Assembly: GCA_964347835.1 (NCBI GenBank)
Contig: CAYFZR010000037.1
Span: 1-20,887 of the forward strand
From: CAYFZR01 sp964347835 [NCBI: uncultured archaeon]
GTDB lineage: Archaea > CAYFZR01
Direction of reading: 5' to 3'
DNA: 20,887 bases
Shown: one piece after another, positions 14,044 through 20,887 of the stretch
How the letters are laid out: every line of letters begins with the position of its first letter
Numbering within the stretch: the stretch's first letter is position 1
Notes under the pieces: model-generated
What the model saw: only the letters and a program-made list of their open reading frames with translations
What the model was told of the DNA's origin: nothing
Databases searched by the model: none
Translations under genes and position numbers: made by a program

Positions 14044-14116
14044 GTTTTTTAAATATATATACCTACTTAAAAGGTTTTGCCCAACCAGAAATGATTTTTA
14101 TGAGATAAGGAAATAA
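14044..14116. promoter_or_regulatory. Divergent promoter region between nnr and the transporter operon
   Basis: A 73-bp gap containing the AT-rich block TTTTTTAAATATATATACC (14045-14063) and, on the minus strand, CCTTTTAAG (14066-14074). These can act as TATA elements in the two directions. Exact start points cannot be assigned. Confidence 0.4.
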
Positions 14117-15424
14117 ATGATACTAAGAGGCTTAAGAATGAATAACGCGCTTATAGCTGGAATAATCTTCATTATTACGTATATTTTAATAATATCCGAA
14201 AAGACGCATAGGACTACAGCCGCGATGTTTGGTGCGGTAGTTATGGTCGTTTTCGGAGAGAGATATGGATTTTACTCCCAAAAGAATGCTTTAAGTTACA
14301 TAGATTTCAACACCATAGGTTTGTTACTGGGTATGATGATTATAGTCAGCGTATTAGGAAAAACCGGTTTATTCGAATATTTAGCCATTAAATCTGCTAA
14401 AATTGCCAGAGGCAATCCCTGGCGCTTGGTGCTGATCTTTGGATCTGTTACCGCTTTTGTGTCAATGTTTTTGGACAATGTGACCACTATACTATTGGTA
14501 GCACCAACAACAATCGTAGTATCGAGAAAACTTGATCTTGATCCCATACCATGTTTGCTCTCGGAGTCTTTACTCTCAAACGTTGGAGGCGTCGCTACAC
14601 TCGTGGGAGATCCACCAAATGTAATGATTGCCTCTGCAACAGGTTTTAGTTTCAACGATTTCGTAATCCATCTTGCCCCAATAGTTTTCTTTGTTTTCTT
14701 TGTGTCTCTCTTCGTTATTCGAATCATATTCAGGGAAGAATTTAAGGCGAATCCTAAAAACATTGAAGCCCTCATGGAAATGAATGAACGGGAACAGATA
14801 GAAGACTGGGATAATTTAAAGAAATCACTCGCAGTTTTAGGGTTCACGATATTTTTGTTTACTTTACATGATAAACTTAGCCTGAACTCGTCTTTAGTAG
14901 CCCTTATTGGTGCTGCTTTGACGCTCCTCATATGTAGATCCGATCCTCACGAAGTACTTCTGGAAGTAGAATGGCCTACGTTAGTTTTTTTTGCAGGTCT
15001 CTTCGTAGTCGTGGGCGCAGTTGACAAAGTTGGAATTCTGTCTTCCGTAGCATTTAAAATTCAATCTTTGTCGGGCTTTAATATTAAAGTAAGTATTTTG
15101 TTGATAATATTTCTTGCTGCGATATGTTCTTCTTTGGTAGACAACATTCCTTTTACTGCGGCTATGATACCGGTTATCAAACATATGGGAGAGGCAGGTC
15201 TCAACGCTAATCCTTTGTGGTGGGCACTTGCCGTAGGTGTTGGTTTCGGAGGAAATGGTACTTTTATAGGCTCTTCTGCAAATGTAGTTACCGTAGGAAT
15301 AAGCGAGAAGTATGGTTATTCTATTACATTTCGGAGTTGGTTGAGGGCCGGGGTACCAGTAATGATCGTCTCCACATTTATCGGTGCTATATTTCTATTG
15401 TCTTTTACTGAGTATTTCCTTTAG
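14117..15424 (+). CDS. ArsB/NhaD (ion transporter superfamily) membrane permease
   Basis: A 435-residue integral membrane protein with about 11-12 helices. It shows the two-fold related Asp-Asn motifs of the ion transporter superfamily: FLDNVTTILLVAPTT (118-132) and LVDNIPFTAAMIPVI (340-354), each followed by a re-entrant glycine loop, NVGGVATLVGDPPNVM (155-170) and GNGTFIGSSANVV (379-391). Such proteins carry anions (arsenite, dicarboxylates, sulfate) or exchange Na+ for H+; the sequence alone does not tell which. No arsenic genes are near. The ATG at 14117 has AAGG upstream; an ATG at 14138, preceded by AGAGG, is possible. It is followed after 11 bases by a universal stress protein, so the pair probably works as a transporter with a nucleotide-sensing partner. 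Confidence 0.85.
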   Translation: MILRGLRMNNALIAGIIFIITYILIISEKTHRTTAAMFGAVVMVVFGERYGFYSQKNALSYIDFNTIGLLLGMMIIVSVLGKTGLFEYLAIKSAKIARGNPWRLVLIFGSVTAFVSMFLDNVTTILLVAPTTIVVSRKLDLDPIPCLLSESLLSNVGGVATLVGDPPNVMIASATGFSFNDFVIHLAPIVFFVFFVSLFVIRIIFREEFKANPKNIEALMEMNEREQIEDWDNLKKSLAVLGFTIFLFTLHDKLSLNSSLVALIGAALTLLICRSDPHEVLLEVEWPTLVFFAGLFVVVGAVDKVGILSSVAFKIQSLSGFNIKVSILLIIFLAAICSSLVDNIPFTAAMIPVIKHMGEAGLNANPLWWALAVGVGFGGNGTFIGSSANVVTVGISEKYGYSITFRSWLRAGVPVMIVSTFIGAIFLLSFTEYFL

Positions 15425-15429
15425 GAGGG
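15423..15429 (+). promoter_or_regulatory. Strong Shine-Dalgarno site of the stress-protein gene
   Basis: AGGAGGG overlaps the TAG stop of the transporter gene and stands six bases before the ATG at 15436, showing coupled translation of the two genes. Confidence 0.7.
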
Positions 15430-15435
15430 ATAAAG

Positions 15436-16620
15436 ATGAAGATTGTTGTTCCAGTAGATGGATCTGAGTTCGCTGCCAACGCAGCGAGAATTGGAATTAT
15501 ACTCGCTAAGAAAATGGATGCAGAAATTAGTTTCTTACATGTAATAGATTGGAAGAGAGTTACGAAGGATAGGGTAAGAAAAATCCCTGAAAAGACTATG
15601 GAATTGTTTAGAGCGAGAGGAAATGAGATTGTAGAAAATGAAGTTAAAAAAGCAAAAATAAAAGGTTTGGAAGTAACTTCTAACGTTTTAGATGGCATTC
15701 CTGCTGATCAGATTGTCAAATTTTCTCAGGTGGCAGATCTGATAGTCATGGGTCATAGGGGTGCTCACGGTGTAGTGGATACTCTAGTGGGAAGTGAAAC
15801 TTGGAAGGTTTTGGAGAATTCAAGGGTTCCTGTATTAGTCGCGAGAGGAGAGAAGGAGTCTTACAATAATATTCTAGTCTCTACGGATGGCTCAGATTTC
15901 TCTGAGATTGCTTTCATAATTGCGCTAGAATACGCTAAAATTATGGGCTTAAAAGAAATTTCTGCTTTGTATGTAGTGAACTCAGGAACAACAACCGAGG
16001 AAGGCGAAAAAATCATGCAGAAGTACTCTTCTATTGCGAGCGATCTGGACTTGTATTTGGATGAGAATATAAGCGCTGGCACTCCTAGTAGACAGATCTT
16101 AAAATTCAGTAGGGAAAAAAACGTTGATCTTCTTGTCATGGGGACAAAAGGTAGACATGCGCTTAAGAGAATTTTTTTAGGGAGCGTGACCAGAGAAGTT
16201 ATCGATGAGACCGACATTCCAGTGATTGTGGTACCTCCTAGAATAGGTCCGAGTTATATTGCGACCATTGTGAAGAAGAGGGAAGTAAGAGAACTAGTTG
16301 AGGCAAGACCTTTGTTTTTTGAGAAGATAAGAGGCGGCACATTACAGCATGTAATAGCAGCGGAGACTAAGAATTTCAGGAAAGGAGAGGCTGAGACTAT
16401 AGATATAGAGGAGATACACCTCGACATTGGACAAGTCATAACCATGTTAGGTTACGGAAGACACCCAATCGGGAACATAATCACAATAGGAGAAGAAGAG
16501 GTTAAGCGCATCGAGACAAAAAGGAAGTCTAACTACGCAATTTTTTTGGCGGGCGAAGAAGGAACTGTTGAAAAAGGGGACGTCATAGGTGTGGTTATGA
16601 TACTAAACATCGGTGACTAG
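15436..16620 (+). CDS. Tandem universal stress protein with an extra C-terminal domain
   Basis: A 394-residue cytoplasmic protein. Residues 1-137 and 143-268 are two UspA domains. Both keep the ATP-binding signature G-x2-G-x9-G-S/T: G106/G109/G119-S120 and G236/G239/G249-S250, and both start with the KIVVPVDGS / NILVSTDGS strand. Residues 270-394 are a separate domain, with HVIAAETKNFRKGEAETI, HLDIGQVITMLGYGRHPIG and a late GTVEKGDVIGVVMIL strand of barrel-like look. It resembles the archaeal DUF22 family as I remember it, but this is unsure. Being placed between a permease and a membrane enzyme, it may gate or report on the transporter in response to ATP state. It ends with two TAG codons in a row. 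Confidence 0.85.
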   Translation: MKIVVPVDGSEFAANAARIGIILAKKMDAEISFLHVIDWKRVTKDRVRKIPEKTMELFRARGNEIVENEVKKAKIKGLEVTSNVLDGIPADQIVKFSQVADLIVMGHRGAHGVVDTLVGSETWKVLENSRVPVLVARGEKESYNNILVSTDGSDFSEIAFIIALEYAKIMGLKEISALYVVNSGTTTEEGEKIMQKYSSIASDLDLYLDENISAGTPSRQILKFSREKNVDLLVMGTKGRHALKRIFLGSVTREVIDETDIPVIVVPPRIGPSYIATIVKKREVRELVEARPLFFEKIRGGTLQHVIAAETKNFRKGEAETIDIEEIHLDIGQVITMLGYGRHPIGNIITIGEEEVKRIETKRKSNYAIFLAGEEGTVEKGDVIGVVMILNIGD

Positions 16621-16623
16621 TAG

Positions 16624-19029
16624 ATGCAGAATAAGTTACCAATTTACTTCGGCATATTCTTCATATCTGTAGGCACCCTAATTTTTGAGATATCTTTAAC
16701 AAGGGTCTTTTCCGTTACTCAGTGGTATCATTTCGCTTTCATGGTTGTTAGCATAGCATTGTTTGGATTCGGAGCTAGTGGCACCTTCTTGTCTATTTTT
16801 CCATCTCTATTAAAAAAAGACACAAATAAAATGCTCTTTTTGTTCTCTTCCTTCTTTACATTTAGCATTATTATAAGTTTCATAATCACTAACCGCATAC
16901 TATTTGATCCTTACAAGATAGCCTGGGATCCTTATCAAATCGTATACTTGCTGATTTACTATATAATCTTGGGAATCCCATTTTTTGCCTCCGGGACATG
17001 TTTAGCTATTGTATTTACGAATATGGCAAAAGACGTTGCTAAACTTTACTTCTTTAACTTAGTAGGATCTGGAATAGGCTCTTTGTTGGTATTAGGCATT
17101 TTCAAATACTTTGGCTCAGGGATAGTAATATTTTCATCTCTAATTGGTGTGTTTTCTATGTTTTTATTTGGTATTAATCTTTCGAGGAAAAATACCATTC
17201 TAACCTCGATTTTCTTATTTATTCTCTTATTTCTCTTGTTTAATCCTCTATCCTTCTTTGATCTAAATATTTCCCCATACAAAGGTTTGAATGTAGTTCT
17301 TAGATACCCAGATTCTAAGATTTTAGAGACTCACTGGAACTCTTTTTCGAGGGTAGATGTTGTCAAAAGTCCGGCAATTAGACATGCTCCTGGATTAAGC
17401 TATATTTATGAGAAAGACCTTCCCGAACAAATAGGAATAATCATAGATGGAGATACAATAAATGCTGTCACCCGTTTTAATGAAAATCTAAACGATATCG
17501 AATTTATTGACTATCTTCCTACCTCACTTGCCTATAAATTAAAGAAGAATAACTTAAGTAAGGGAGAAAGTGTACTTATCATAAATCCCACAGGAGGATT
17601 GAGCGTCCTTACAGCTATATACTACAATTTTAGCCGTATAGACGCTGTAGAGATTAATCCTATCGTTGTTAATCTCGTAGAGAATCAATATAATGAATTC
17701 GCAGGAGATTTATACAAAGATGAAAGGGTAAATGTACACGTTGAAGAAGGAAGGAGTTTTGTAAGGAGGAGTAGAGAGGAGTACGACTTAATCGAAATAC
17801 CGCTAACAGATAACTTGGGTGCATCCTCCACCGGCGTTTACAGTCTTTCTGAAAACTATATTTTTACGATCGAGGCATTTGAAGATTATTACACCCACCT
17901 ATCTAAAGATGGAATACTTAGCATTACTAGATGGCTCCTTCCACCTCCCAGAGAAGATATACGTCTCGCATCTCTTGCCATATCAGCCTTGGATAACAAA
18001 GGAGCATCGAAACCTGAGAATCACATAGCCATCATTAGGAGTTGGGGAACTTATACTTTCTTAATGAAGAGAGATGAATTTAACAGAGAGGACATTATAG
18101 AATTAAAAGAATTCTCCAGAAAAAGAAGATTTGACATTGTATACTACCCAGGAGTTGACATTTCGGAGGTAAACATCTACAATAAATTCCCGGAGCCGAT
18201 ATACTATGAACTGGTGCAAGAAATCTTATCTGGGAAATCTAGGTTCTATGATGATTATCTATTCGACGTCTCTGCAGTAAACGATGATAGGCCCTTTTTC
18301 TTCCATTTTTTTAGGTGGAAAAAGGTCGTACAGCTCTATAGGAGTATGGGAGAAAAATGGCAACCCTTTATAGAAGGAGGCTATCTTGTTCCAGTAGTAT
18401 TTTTGCAGGCTCTAGCATTATCCACGTTTTTCATTCTTCTACCTTTGTACAGATTCAGGCGAATGGAAGAAAATATTTACGGAAAGTGGAGAATACTTGC
18501 CTACTTCATCTCTTTGGGATTAGGATACATGTTTATAGAGATTGCATTGATACAAAAGTTTATCTTGTTTTTAGGGCATCCGATATATGCCTTTTCTGTC
18601 GTTGTTTTCTCTCTCCTCTTATTTTCTGGAATAGGCAGTTATTTTTCGGATAGACTTGAAATTAGAAATCTAATACCTATTATAGTAGGTATCAGCATCG
18701 TTATCTTTTTTTATACTTTATTTCTATCCAATTTCTTTTACTTTTTGCTCGGAGAAAACATAATTGTCCGTTTTCTTTCTTCCATATCTGTGTTGATACT
18801 TCCCGGATTACTGATGGGCATACCTTTTCCAAAAGGAATTAGTCTATTAAACGAAATAAATCCTTCTTTAATACCGTGGGCATGGAGTGCAAATGCTTGC
18901 GCCTCCGTGTTAGGATCTGTTCTTTCAATGATGATTGCAATGTCCTTTGGCTTTTCAGCGGTATTGTCTTCCGCGAGCATGATTTATTTAATAGCTCTAT
19001 TCATGATACTTTCAATTTACCTAACTTAG
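16624..19029 (+). CDS. Membrane-embedded spermidine-synthase-like protein
   Basis: An 801-residue protein in three parts. Residues 6-210 hold about six helices. Residues 215-570 are a Rossmann-type spermidine-synthase/methyltransferase-like domain. Residues 587-800 hold six or seven more helices. The soluble part has IIIDGDTINAV (272-282), LIINPTGGLSVLTAIYY (318-334) where the cofactor loop normally reads GxGxG, and AVEINPIVVNLVE (341-353) with the ribose-binding glutamate. The usual catalytic aspartate-proline region reads EIPLTDNLG (391-399), so polyamine synthesis is doubtful. Such membrane fusions are widespread and uncharacterised. It starts one base after the second TAG of the stress-protein gene and ends overlapping the convergent lipoprotein gene by nine bases. 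The fold assignment is fair, the reaction unknown. Confidence 0.78.
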   Translation: MQNKLPIYFGIFFISVGTLIFEISLTRVFSVTQWYHFAFMVVSIALFGFGASGTFLSIFPSLLKKDTNKMLFLFSSFFTFSIIISFIITNRILFDPYKIAWDPYQIVYLLIYYIILGIPFFASGTCLAIVFTNMAKDVAKLYFFNLVGSGIGSLLVLGIFKYFGSGIVIFSSLIGVFSMFLFGINLSRKNTILTSIFLFILLFLLFNPLSFFDLNISPYKGLNVVLRYPDSKILETHWNSFSRVDVVKSPAIRHAPGLSYIYEKDLPEQIGIIIDGDTINAVTRFNENLNDIEFIDYLPTSLAYKLKKNNLSKGESVLIINPTGGLSVLTAIYYNFSRIDAVEINPIVVNLVENQYNEFAGDLYKDERVNVHVEEGRSFVRRSREEYDLIEIPLTDNLGASSTGVYSLSENYIFTIEAFEDYYTHLSKDGILSITRWLLPPPREDIRLASLAISALDNKGASKPENHIAIIRSWGTYTFLMKRDEFNREDIIELKEFSRKRRFDIVYYPGVDISEVNIYNKFPEPIYYELVQEILSGKSRFYDDYLFDVSAVNDDRPFFFHFFRWKKVVQLYRSMGEKWQPFIEGGYLVPVVFLQALALSTFFILLPLYRFRRMEENIYGKWRILAYFISLGLGYMFIEIALIQKFILFLGHPIYAFSVVVFSLLLFSGIGSYFSDRLEIRNLIPIIVGISIVIFFYTLFLSNFFYFLLGENIIVRFLSSISVLILPGLLMGIPFPKGISLLNEINPSLIPWAWSANACASVLGSVLSMMIAMSFGFSAVLSSASMIYLIALFMILSIYLT

Positions 19030-19725
19030 ATTAATTATTTTTTTGTTTATTATGACACCATATCTATTGGATACAATGATTTCAAGATTATCTGCTTCTC
19101 CTCTGACATTAAATTTAATCTCTTTGATGTCTGTTCTAACCTCGCATTCGCATGTATCCTTTGGATCTAATCTTAAAATCTTCTCAAAATCTGGAGTTAC
19201 TATAGCTTCTGGCGCGTTTATCTTCACGAAAAGTTCTATGACACTTACATTTTCCAAGTTTTGAACCGTAACGTTTATCAAAACTTCTTCAGATGATTTA
19301 AAAATTCTGTGAGTGACGTTTAATCTGGGGAGCCACGATTCTATTTTAAATCTTGTATTGGAATGCCTTTCACCGTATTTATCTTTAAACGTTCCTGTTA
19401 CATTAATGTAGAAATTGCCTTTTTCTCTGGGGGAATTTCCAATAACGCTTAAAGAAATCTTTTCCCCAGGATTTAAGTTTCCGATCTCTTTTACTGAGTT
19501 CAATTTATTGATATAGACGAAAACGTCTCCTATAGGATACGTGCCGTTGTTTTTGAGTGAAAGTTTTACCTCAACCGGCGCACCTGCATGTACTTTATCT
19601 TTAACAGGCTCGGCAGTTATTATAAGATTTGCTTGAGGGGTTTCGGTAGTTGTGCAACCTGAAATGAATGCTAATGCTATAAAAGATATGATAAGGGCGA
19701 GAGATTTGAAAGAGTTCTTAGGCAT
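19021..19725 (-). CDS. Secreted lipoprotein with CARDB-like beta-sandwich domains
   Basis: A 234-residue protein. The N-terminus MPKNSFKSLALIISFIALAF is a signal peptide ending in the lipobox FISGC with C24 as the lipid-anchored residue, followed by a short Thr-rich linker. Residues 32-110 (NLIITAEPVKDKVHAGAPVEVKLSLKNNGTYPIGDVFVYI...LNPGEKISLSV) match the CARDB / NEW3-type pattern of extracellular adhesion-like beta-sandwiches. A second repeat (131-215) has LNVTHRIFKSSEEVLINVTVQNLENVSVIELFVKI. It is anchored outside the membrane; the role is unknown. Several N-x-S/T sites could be glycosylated. It is convergent with the membrane protein gene (nine-base overlap) and ends in TAG. A TATA-like TTTTTAAG sits about 30 bases before the ATG. 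Confidence 0.75.
   Translation of the reverse strand: MPKNSFKSLALIISFIALAFISGCTTTETPQANLIITAEPVKDKVHAGAPVEVKLSLKNNGTYPIGDVFVYINKLNSVKEIGNLNPGEKISLSVIGNSPREKGNFYINVTGTFKDKYGERHSNTRFKIESWLPRLNVTHRIFKSSEEVLINVTVQNLENVSVIELFVKINAPEAIVTPDFEKILRLDPKDTCECEVRTDIKEIKFNVRGEADNLEIIVSNRYGVIINKKIINLS
19033..19045 (+). terminator. Oligo-T terminator of the transporter operon
   Basis: AATTATTTTTTTG lies just after the stop of the spermidine-synthase-like gene, inside the 3' end of the opposite-strand lipoprotein gene. It would end the rightward transcript. Confidence 0.45.
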
Positions 19726-19831
19726 ACTTTCTTAGAGGCTGTTAGTAATCTTAAAAATTTTACGCCTTCGAGTATGGTTGCCACCGCAGCGACTGATCGG
19801 TATATCTCTAAGCCTTAATAACGGTTTCAAC

Positions 19832-19897
19832 TATTGGATGACCGATATATTTATATATTAATTATTGGACATACGATATATTGGACGTACAATAAAT
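19832..19897 (+). repeat. Three operator-like repeats around a TATA box
   Basis: Three 19-bp direct copies: TATTGGATGACCGATATAT (19832-19850), TATTGGACATACGATATAT (19863-19881) and TATTGGACGTACAATAAAT (19879-19897). Each first 16 bp is also an imperfect palindrome; in the third copy 14 of 16 positions are symmetrical. They flank the TATA sequence TTTATATA (about 19850-19857), and the third covers the expected start of transcription for the small cysteine-rich gene at 19914. This is the pattern of a repressor operator with cooperative sites. The regulator is not in the window. Confidence 0.65.
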
Positions 19898-19913
19898 AAA
19901 AAAGGTGTGAAAA

Positions 19914-20030
19914 ATGGATTGTGAGATAAAATGCACAGAAACCGACGAGGGAATTAAGGTAGAGGTAAAAGGAAAAAGAATAAAAGAATGGTTCGAAGCT
20001 TGTCAGAAGGGTTTCAGTTGTTGTAAATAA
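19914..20030 (+). CDS. 38-residue cysteine-rich small protein
   Basis: Read directly from the sequence. The protein begins MDCEIKCTETDEGIKVEVKG and continues to FSCCK before TAA. Five of its 38 residues are cysteines (C3, C7, C30, C36, C37), spaced as CxxxC near the start and C-x5-CC at the end, with a short predicted beta hairpin and helix between. The cysteine pattern suggests metal binding or a thiol role. A GGTGTG site lies six bases before the ATG and a clear TATA box with three operator-like repeats stands upstream, so it is a real, regulated gene. A YHS metal protein follows 0.7 kb downstream. No family was recognised. Confidence 0.7.
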   Translation: MDCEIKCTETDEGIKVEVKGKRIKEWFEACQKGFSCCK

Positions 20031-20086
20031 CTTGAGATGATAAAGATCTTAAAACCCTTCCAAAAGAGTAAGCACATTGGACAGCG

Positions 20087-20122
20087 AACCAAAATTTCCT
20101 ATATTTTTTTAAAGGTTTGGTT
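20087..20122 (+). terminator. Possible terminator after the small cysteine-rich gene
   Basis: A T-run (TATTTTTTTAAA, 20102-20113) lies between the inverted arms AACCAAA (20087-20093) and TTTGGTT (20116-20122), about 70 bases after the stop. Either the U-tract ends the transcript or the T-rich part serves as a promoter element; a weak call. Confidence 0.3.
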
Positions 20123-20205
20123 AGTAATTTTGTACGAATAATTAATTCGACTAAAATTTTCTCTCTTTTAAAAACGTAATGCAGATACCATATGAAAGAT
20201 ATTTA

Positions 20206-20233
20206 AAATGATAAATATGAAATGATAAATATG
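20206..20233 (+). repeat. 14-bp tandem duplication at a start codon
   Basis: AAATGATAAATATG occurs twice head to tail (20206-20219 and 20220-20233), so four ATGs crowd the start of the following gene. Only those at 20222 and 20231 are in its frame; the 20208 ATG meets TGA after five codons. Confidence 0.8.
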
Positions 20234-20629
20234 AAATTGATACTCTTCAAGAAACCTATAGTTGTATTCAACGTATTTGATAAGTACATAGATGCAGACA
20301 CATTTCAAGATACTTTCACCATCGAACAGTCAAAGGATAGTAGGAAATTGGAGCGAGCAGCCAAATTGACTTCAGATAGGGCTAAGAGAAGAGGAAAAGT
20401 CATTGAACTTAAAATTCCAGGTGAGGCAAGTCATAAATGGTATCTTCGAAACAACAAGTATTATAGATGGTATAAATCTTTGGAATACAAGTATCTCAAG
20501 AGAAAATATGGAATAAAGAAGTTGCCTGCCTTGGTCTTAGAGTCTGATAGTGGTTATAAAGTCTTGAGCAAAGATGCTACTGCTGATGAGATATTAGATG
20601 AAATAGAAAAGATCCACGAAATAAATTAA
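20231..20629 (+). CDS. Unrecognised small basic protein with a thioredoxin-like end
   Basis: A protein of 132 residues from the ATG at 20231 (an ATG at 20222 adds three). It begins KLILFKKPIVVFNVFDKYIDADTF, a beta strand then loop. A charged helical middle follows, then a tyrosine/tryptophan-rich stretch (HKWYLRNNKYYRWYKSLEYKYL), and it ends with YGIKKLPALVLESDSGYKVLSKDATADEILDEIEKI. That end looks like the cis-proline strand and last helix of a thioredoxin fold (compare G-x-x-x-x-P-T-L-V), but there is no cysteine, so no redox activity. No signal peptide or membrane helix. TATTTAAAA about 30 bases upstream could drive a leaderless transcript. I do not recognise the family; function unknown. 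Confidence 0.68.
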   Translation: MKLILFKKPIVVFNVFDKYIDADTFQDTFTIEQSKDSRKLERAAKLTSDRAKRRGKVIELKIPGEASHKWYLRNNKYYRWYKSLEYKYLKRKYGIKKLPALVLESDSGYKVLSKDATADEILDEIEKIHEIN

Positions 20630-20724
20630 ATCTTATTCAAGGTAAATGTTAATCAGTGAGAGGATAAAAAAGAAAGATTCTTGGATAAATGATAATTATG
20701 GTTAAAATTTAAGAGGTGCATTGA

Positions 20725-20887
20725 ATGGCGATAGATCCTGTCTGCGGAATGTATGTAGACGAGAAGAGTCCTCCCTTCAAGAAGGAGATCAGAGGCAGAA
20801 CGTATTATTTCTGCAGCGAAAGATGTATGATCACCTTTGAGAAGCCTGAATTGGAACTTAGAAAATTGAAATATTTGGTAGCTTCAG
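20725..20887 (+). CDS. YHS-domain metal-binding protein (3' end beyond window)
   Basis: The ATG at 20725 is preceded by AGAGGTG (20712-20718). The 54 visible residues begin MAIDPVCGMYVDEKSPPF and continue with TYYFCSERCMITFEKPE, the YHS domain with C7, C30 and C34. YHS domains bind metal and occur at the N-terminus of copper/silver P-type ATPases, on metal permeases or as stand-alone chaperones. The segment after the domain (LRKLKYLVAS) is still open at the window end, so which type it is cannot be told. It does not obviously share a transcript with the 135-residue protein gene (95-bp gap). Confidence 0.85.
   Translation, partial: MAIDPVCGMYVDEKSPPFKKEIRGRTYYFCSERCMITFEKPELELRKLKYLVAS

Noticed and set aside
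14296-14931. Long antisense frame of 211 codons opposite the transporter gene
   Set aside because: It is the mirror of a convincing membrane transporter and shows no motif or ribosome site.
19726-19831. Possible further gene in the gap before the triple repeat
   Set aside because: No frame with a start and ribosome site beyond a few codons; it holds only the lipoprotein promoter region.

Overview
The window looks like chromosomal DNA of an AT-rich, anaerobic and probably thermophilic archaeon, most likely a euryarchaeote. The evidence is TATA-type promoters, Shine-Dalgarno sites of the GGAGGTG type, oligo-T terminators, a tRNA-Leu without encoded CCA, an archaeal zinc glucose dehydrogenase, archaeal RNase HII and DUF354 genes, and an archaeal-style fused inositol-phosphate cytidylyltransferase/phosphodiester synthase. 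The species cannot be named from this sequence. No transposon, phage, CRISPR or rRNA was seen.

Layout. 1-566 (+): the 3' end of a glutaredoxin gene overlapping a ferredoxin-thioredoxin reductase catalytic subunit. 618-4116 (-): a redox operon read leftward, with an AhpF-like disulfide reductase (tandem thioredoxin folds fused to thioredoxin reductase), a mini-rubredoxin whose frame is broken by an amber codon, a 40-residue desulforedoxin, a nitroreductase and a glucose dehydrogenase. 4247-4567 (-): a winged-helix regulator. It faces, across 323 bp with a near-perfect palindrome, a three-gene polyol-phosphate cassette (4891-7918, +): a fused nucleotidyltransferase/CDP-alcohol phosphotransferase, a stand-alone nucleotidyltransferase and a bacterial-type sn-glycerol-3-phosphate dehydrogenase. 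7948-8280 (+) is a YCII protein and 8332-8417 (-) is tRNA-Leu(CAA). 8495-10227 (+) holds TruA overlapping a membrane-spanning sensor with a cytoplasmic HTH. 10367-11470 (+) is a DUF354 glycosyltransferase-like protein.

The right half holds a leftward group (NAD(P)HX repair enzyme, RNase HII, Nudix hydrolase; 14043 to 11476) and a divergent rightward operon (14117-19029) of an ArsB/NhaD-family transporter, a tandem universal stress protein with an extra C-terminal domain, and a membrane-embedded spermidine-synthase-like protein. This ends tail-to-tail with a lipoprotein gene (-). The last kilobase has a 38-residue cysteine-rich protein behind three operator-like repeats, an unrecognised 135-residue protein, and the start of a YHS metal-binding protein cut by the window edge.

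The most interesting unit is the polyol-phosphate cassette. The nucleotidyltransferase half of the fusion has lost two hallmark motifs, while the next gene encodes an intact stand-alone nucleotidyltransferase and the third makes or uses sn-glycerol 3-phosphate. This suggests a CDP-polyol pathway, perhaps to a glycerol- or inositol-phosphodiester solute or head group, with its own regulator. The amber-interrupted rubredoxin and the triple operator before the small cysteine-rich gene are the next best leads.
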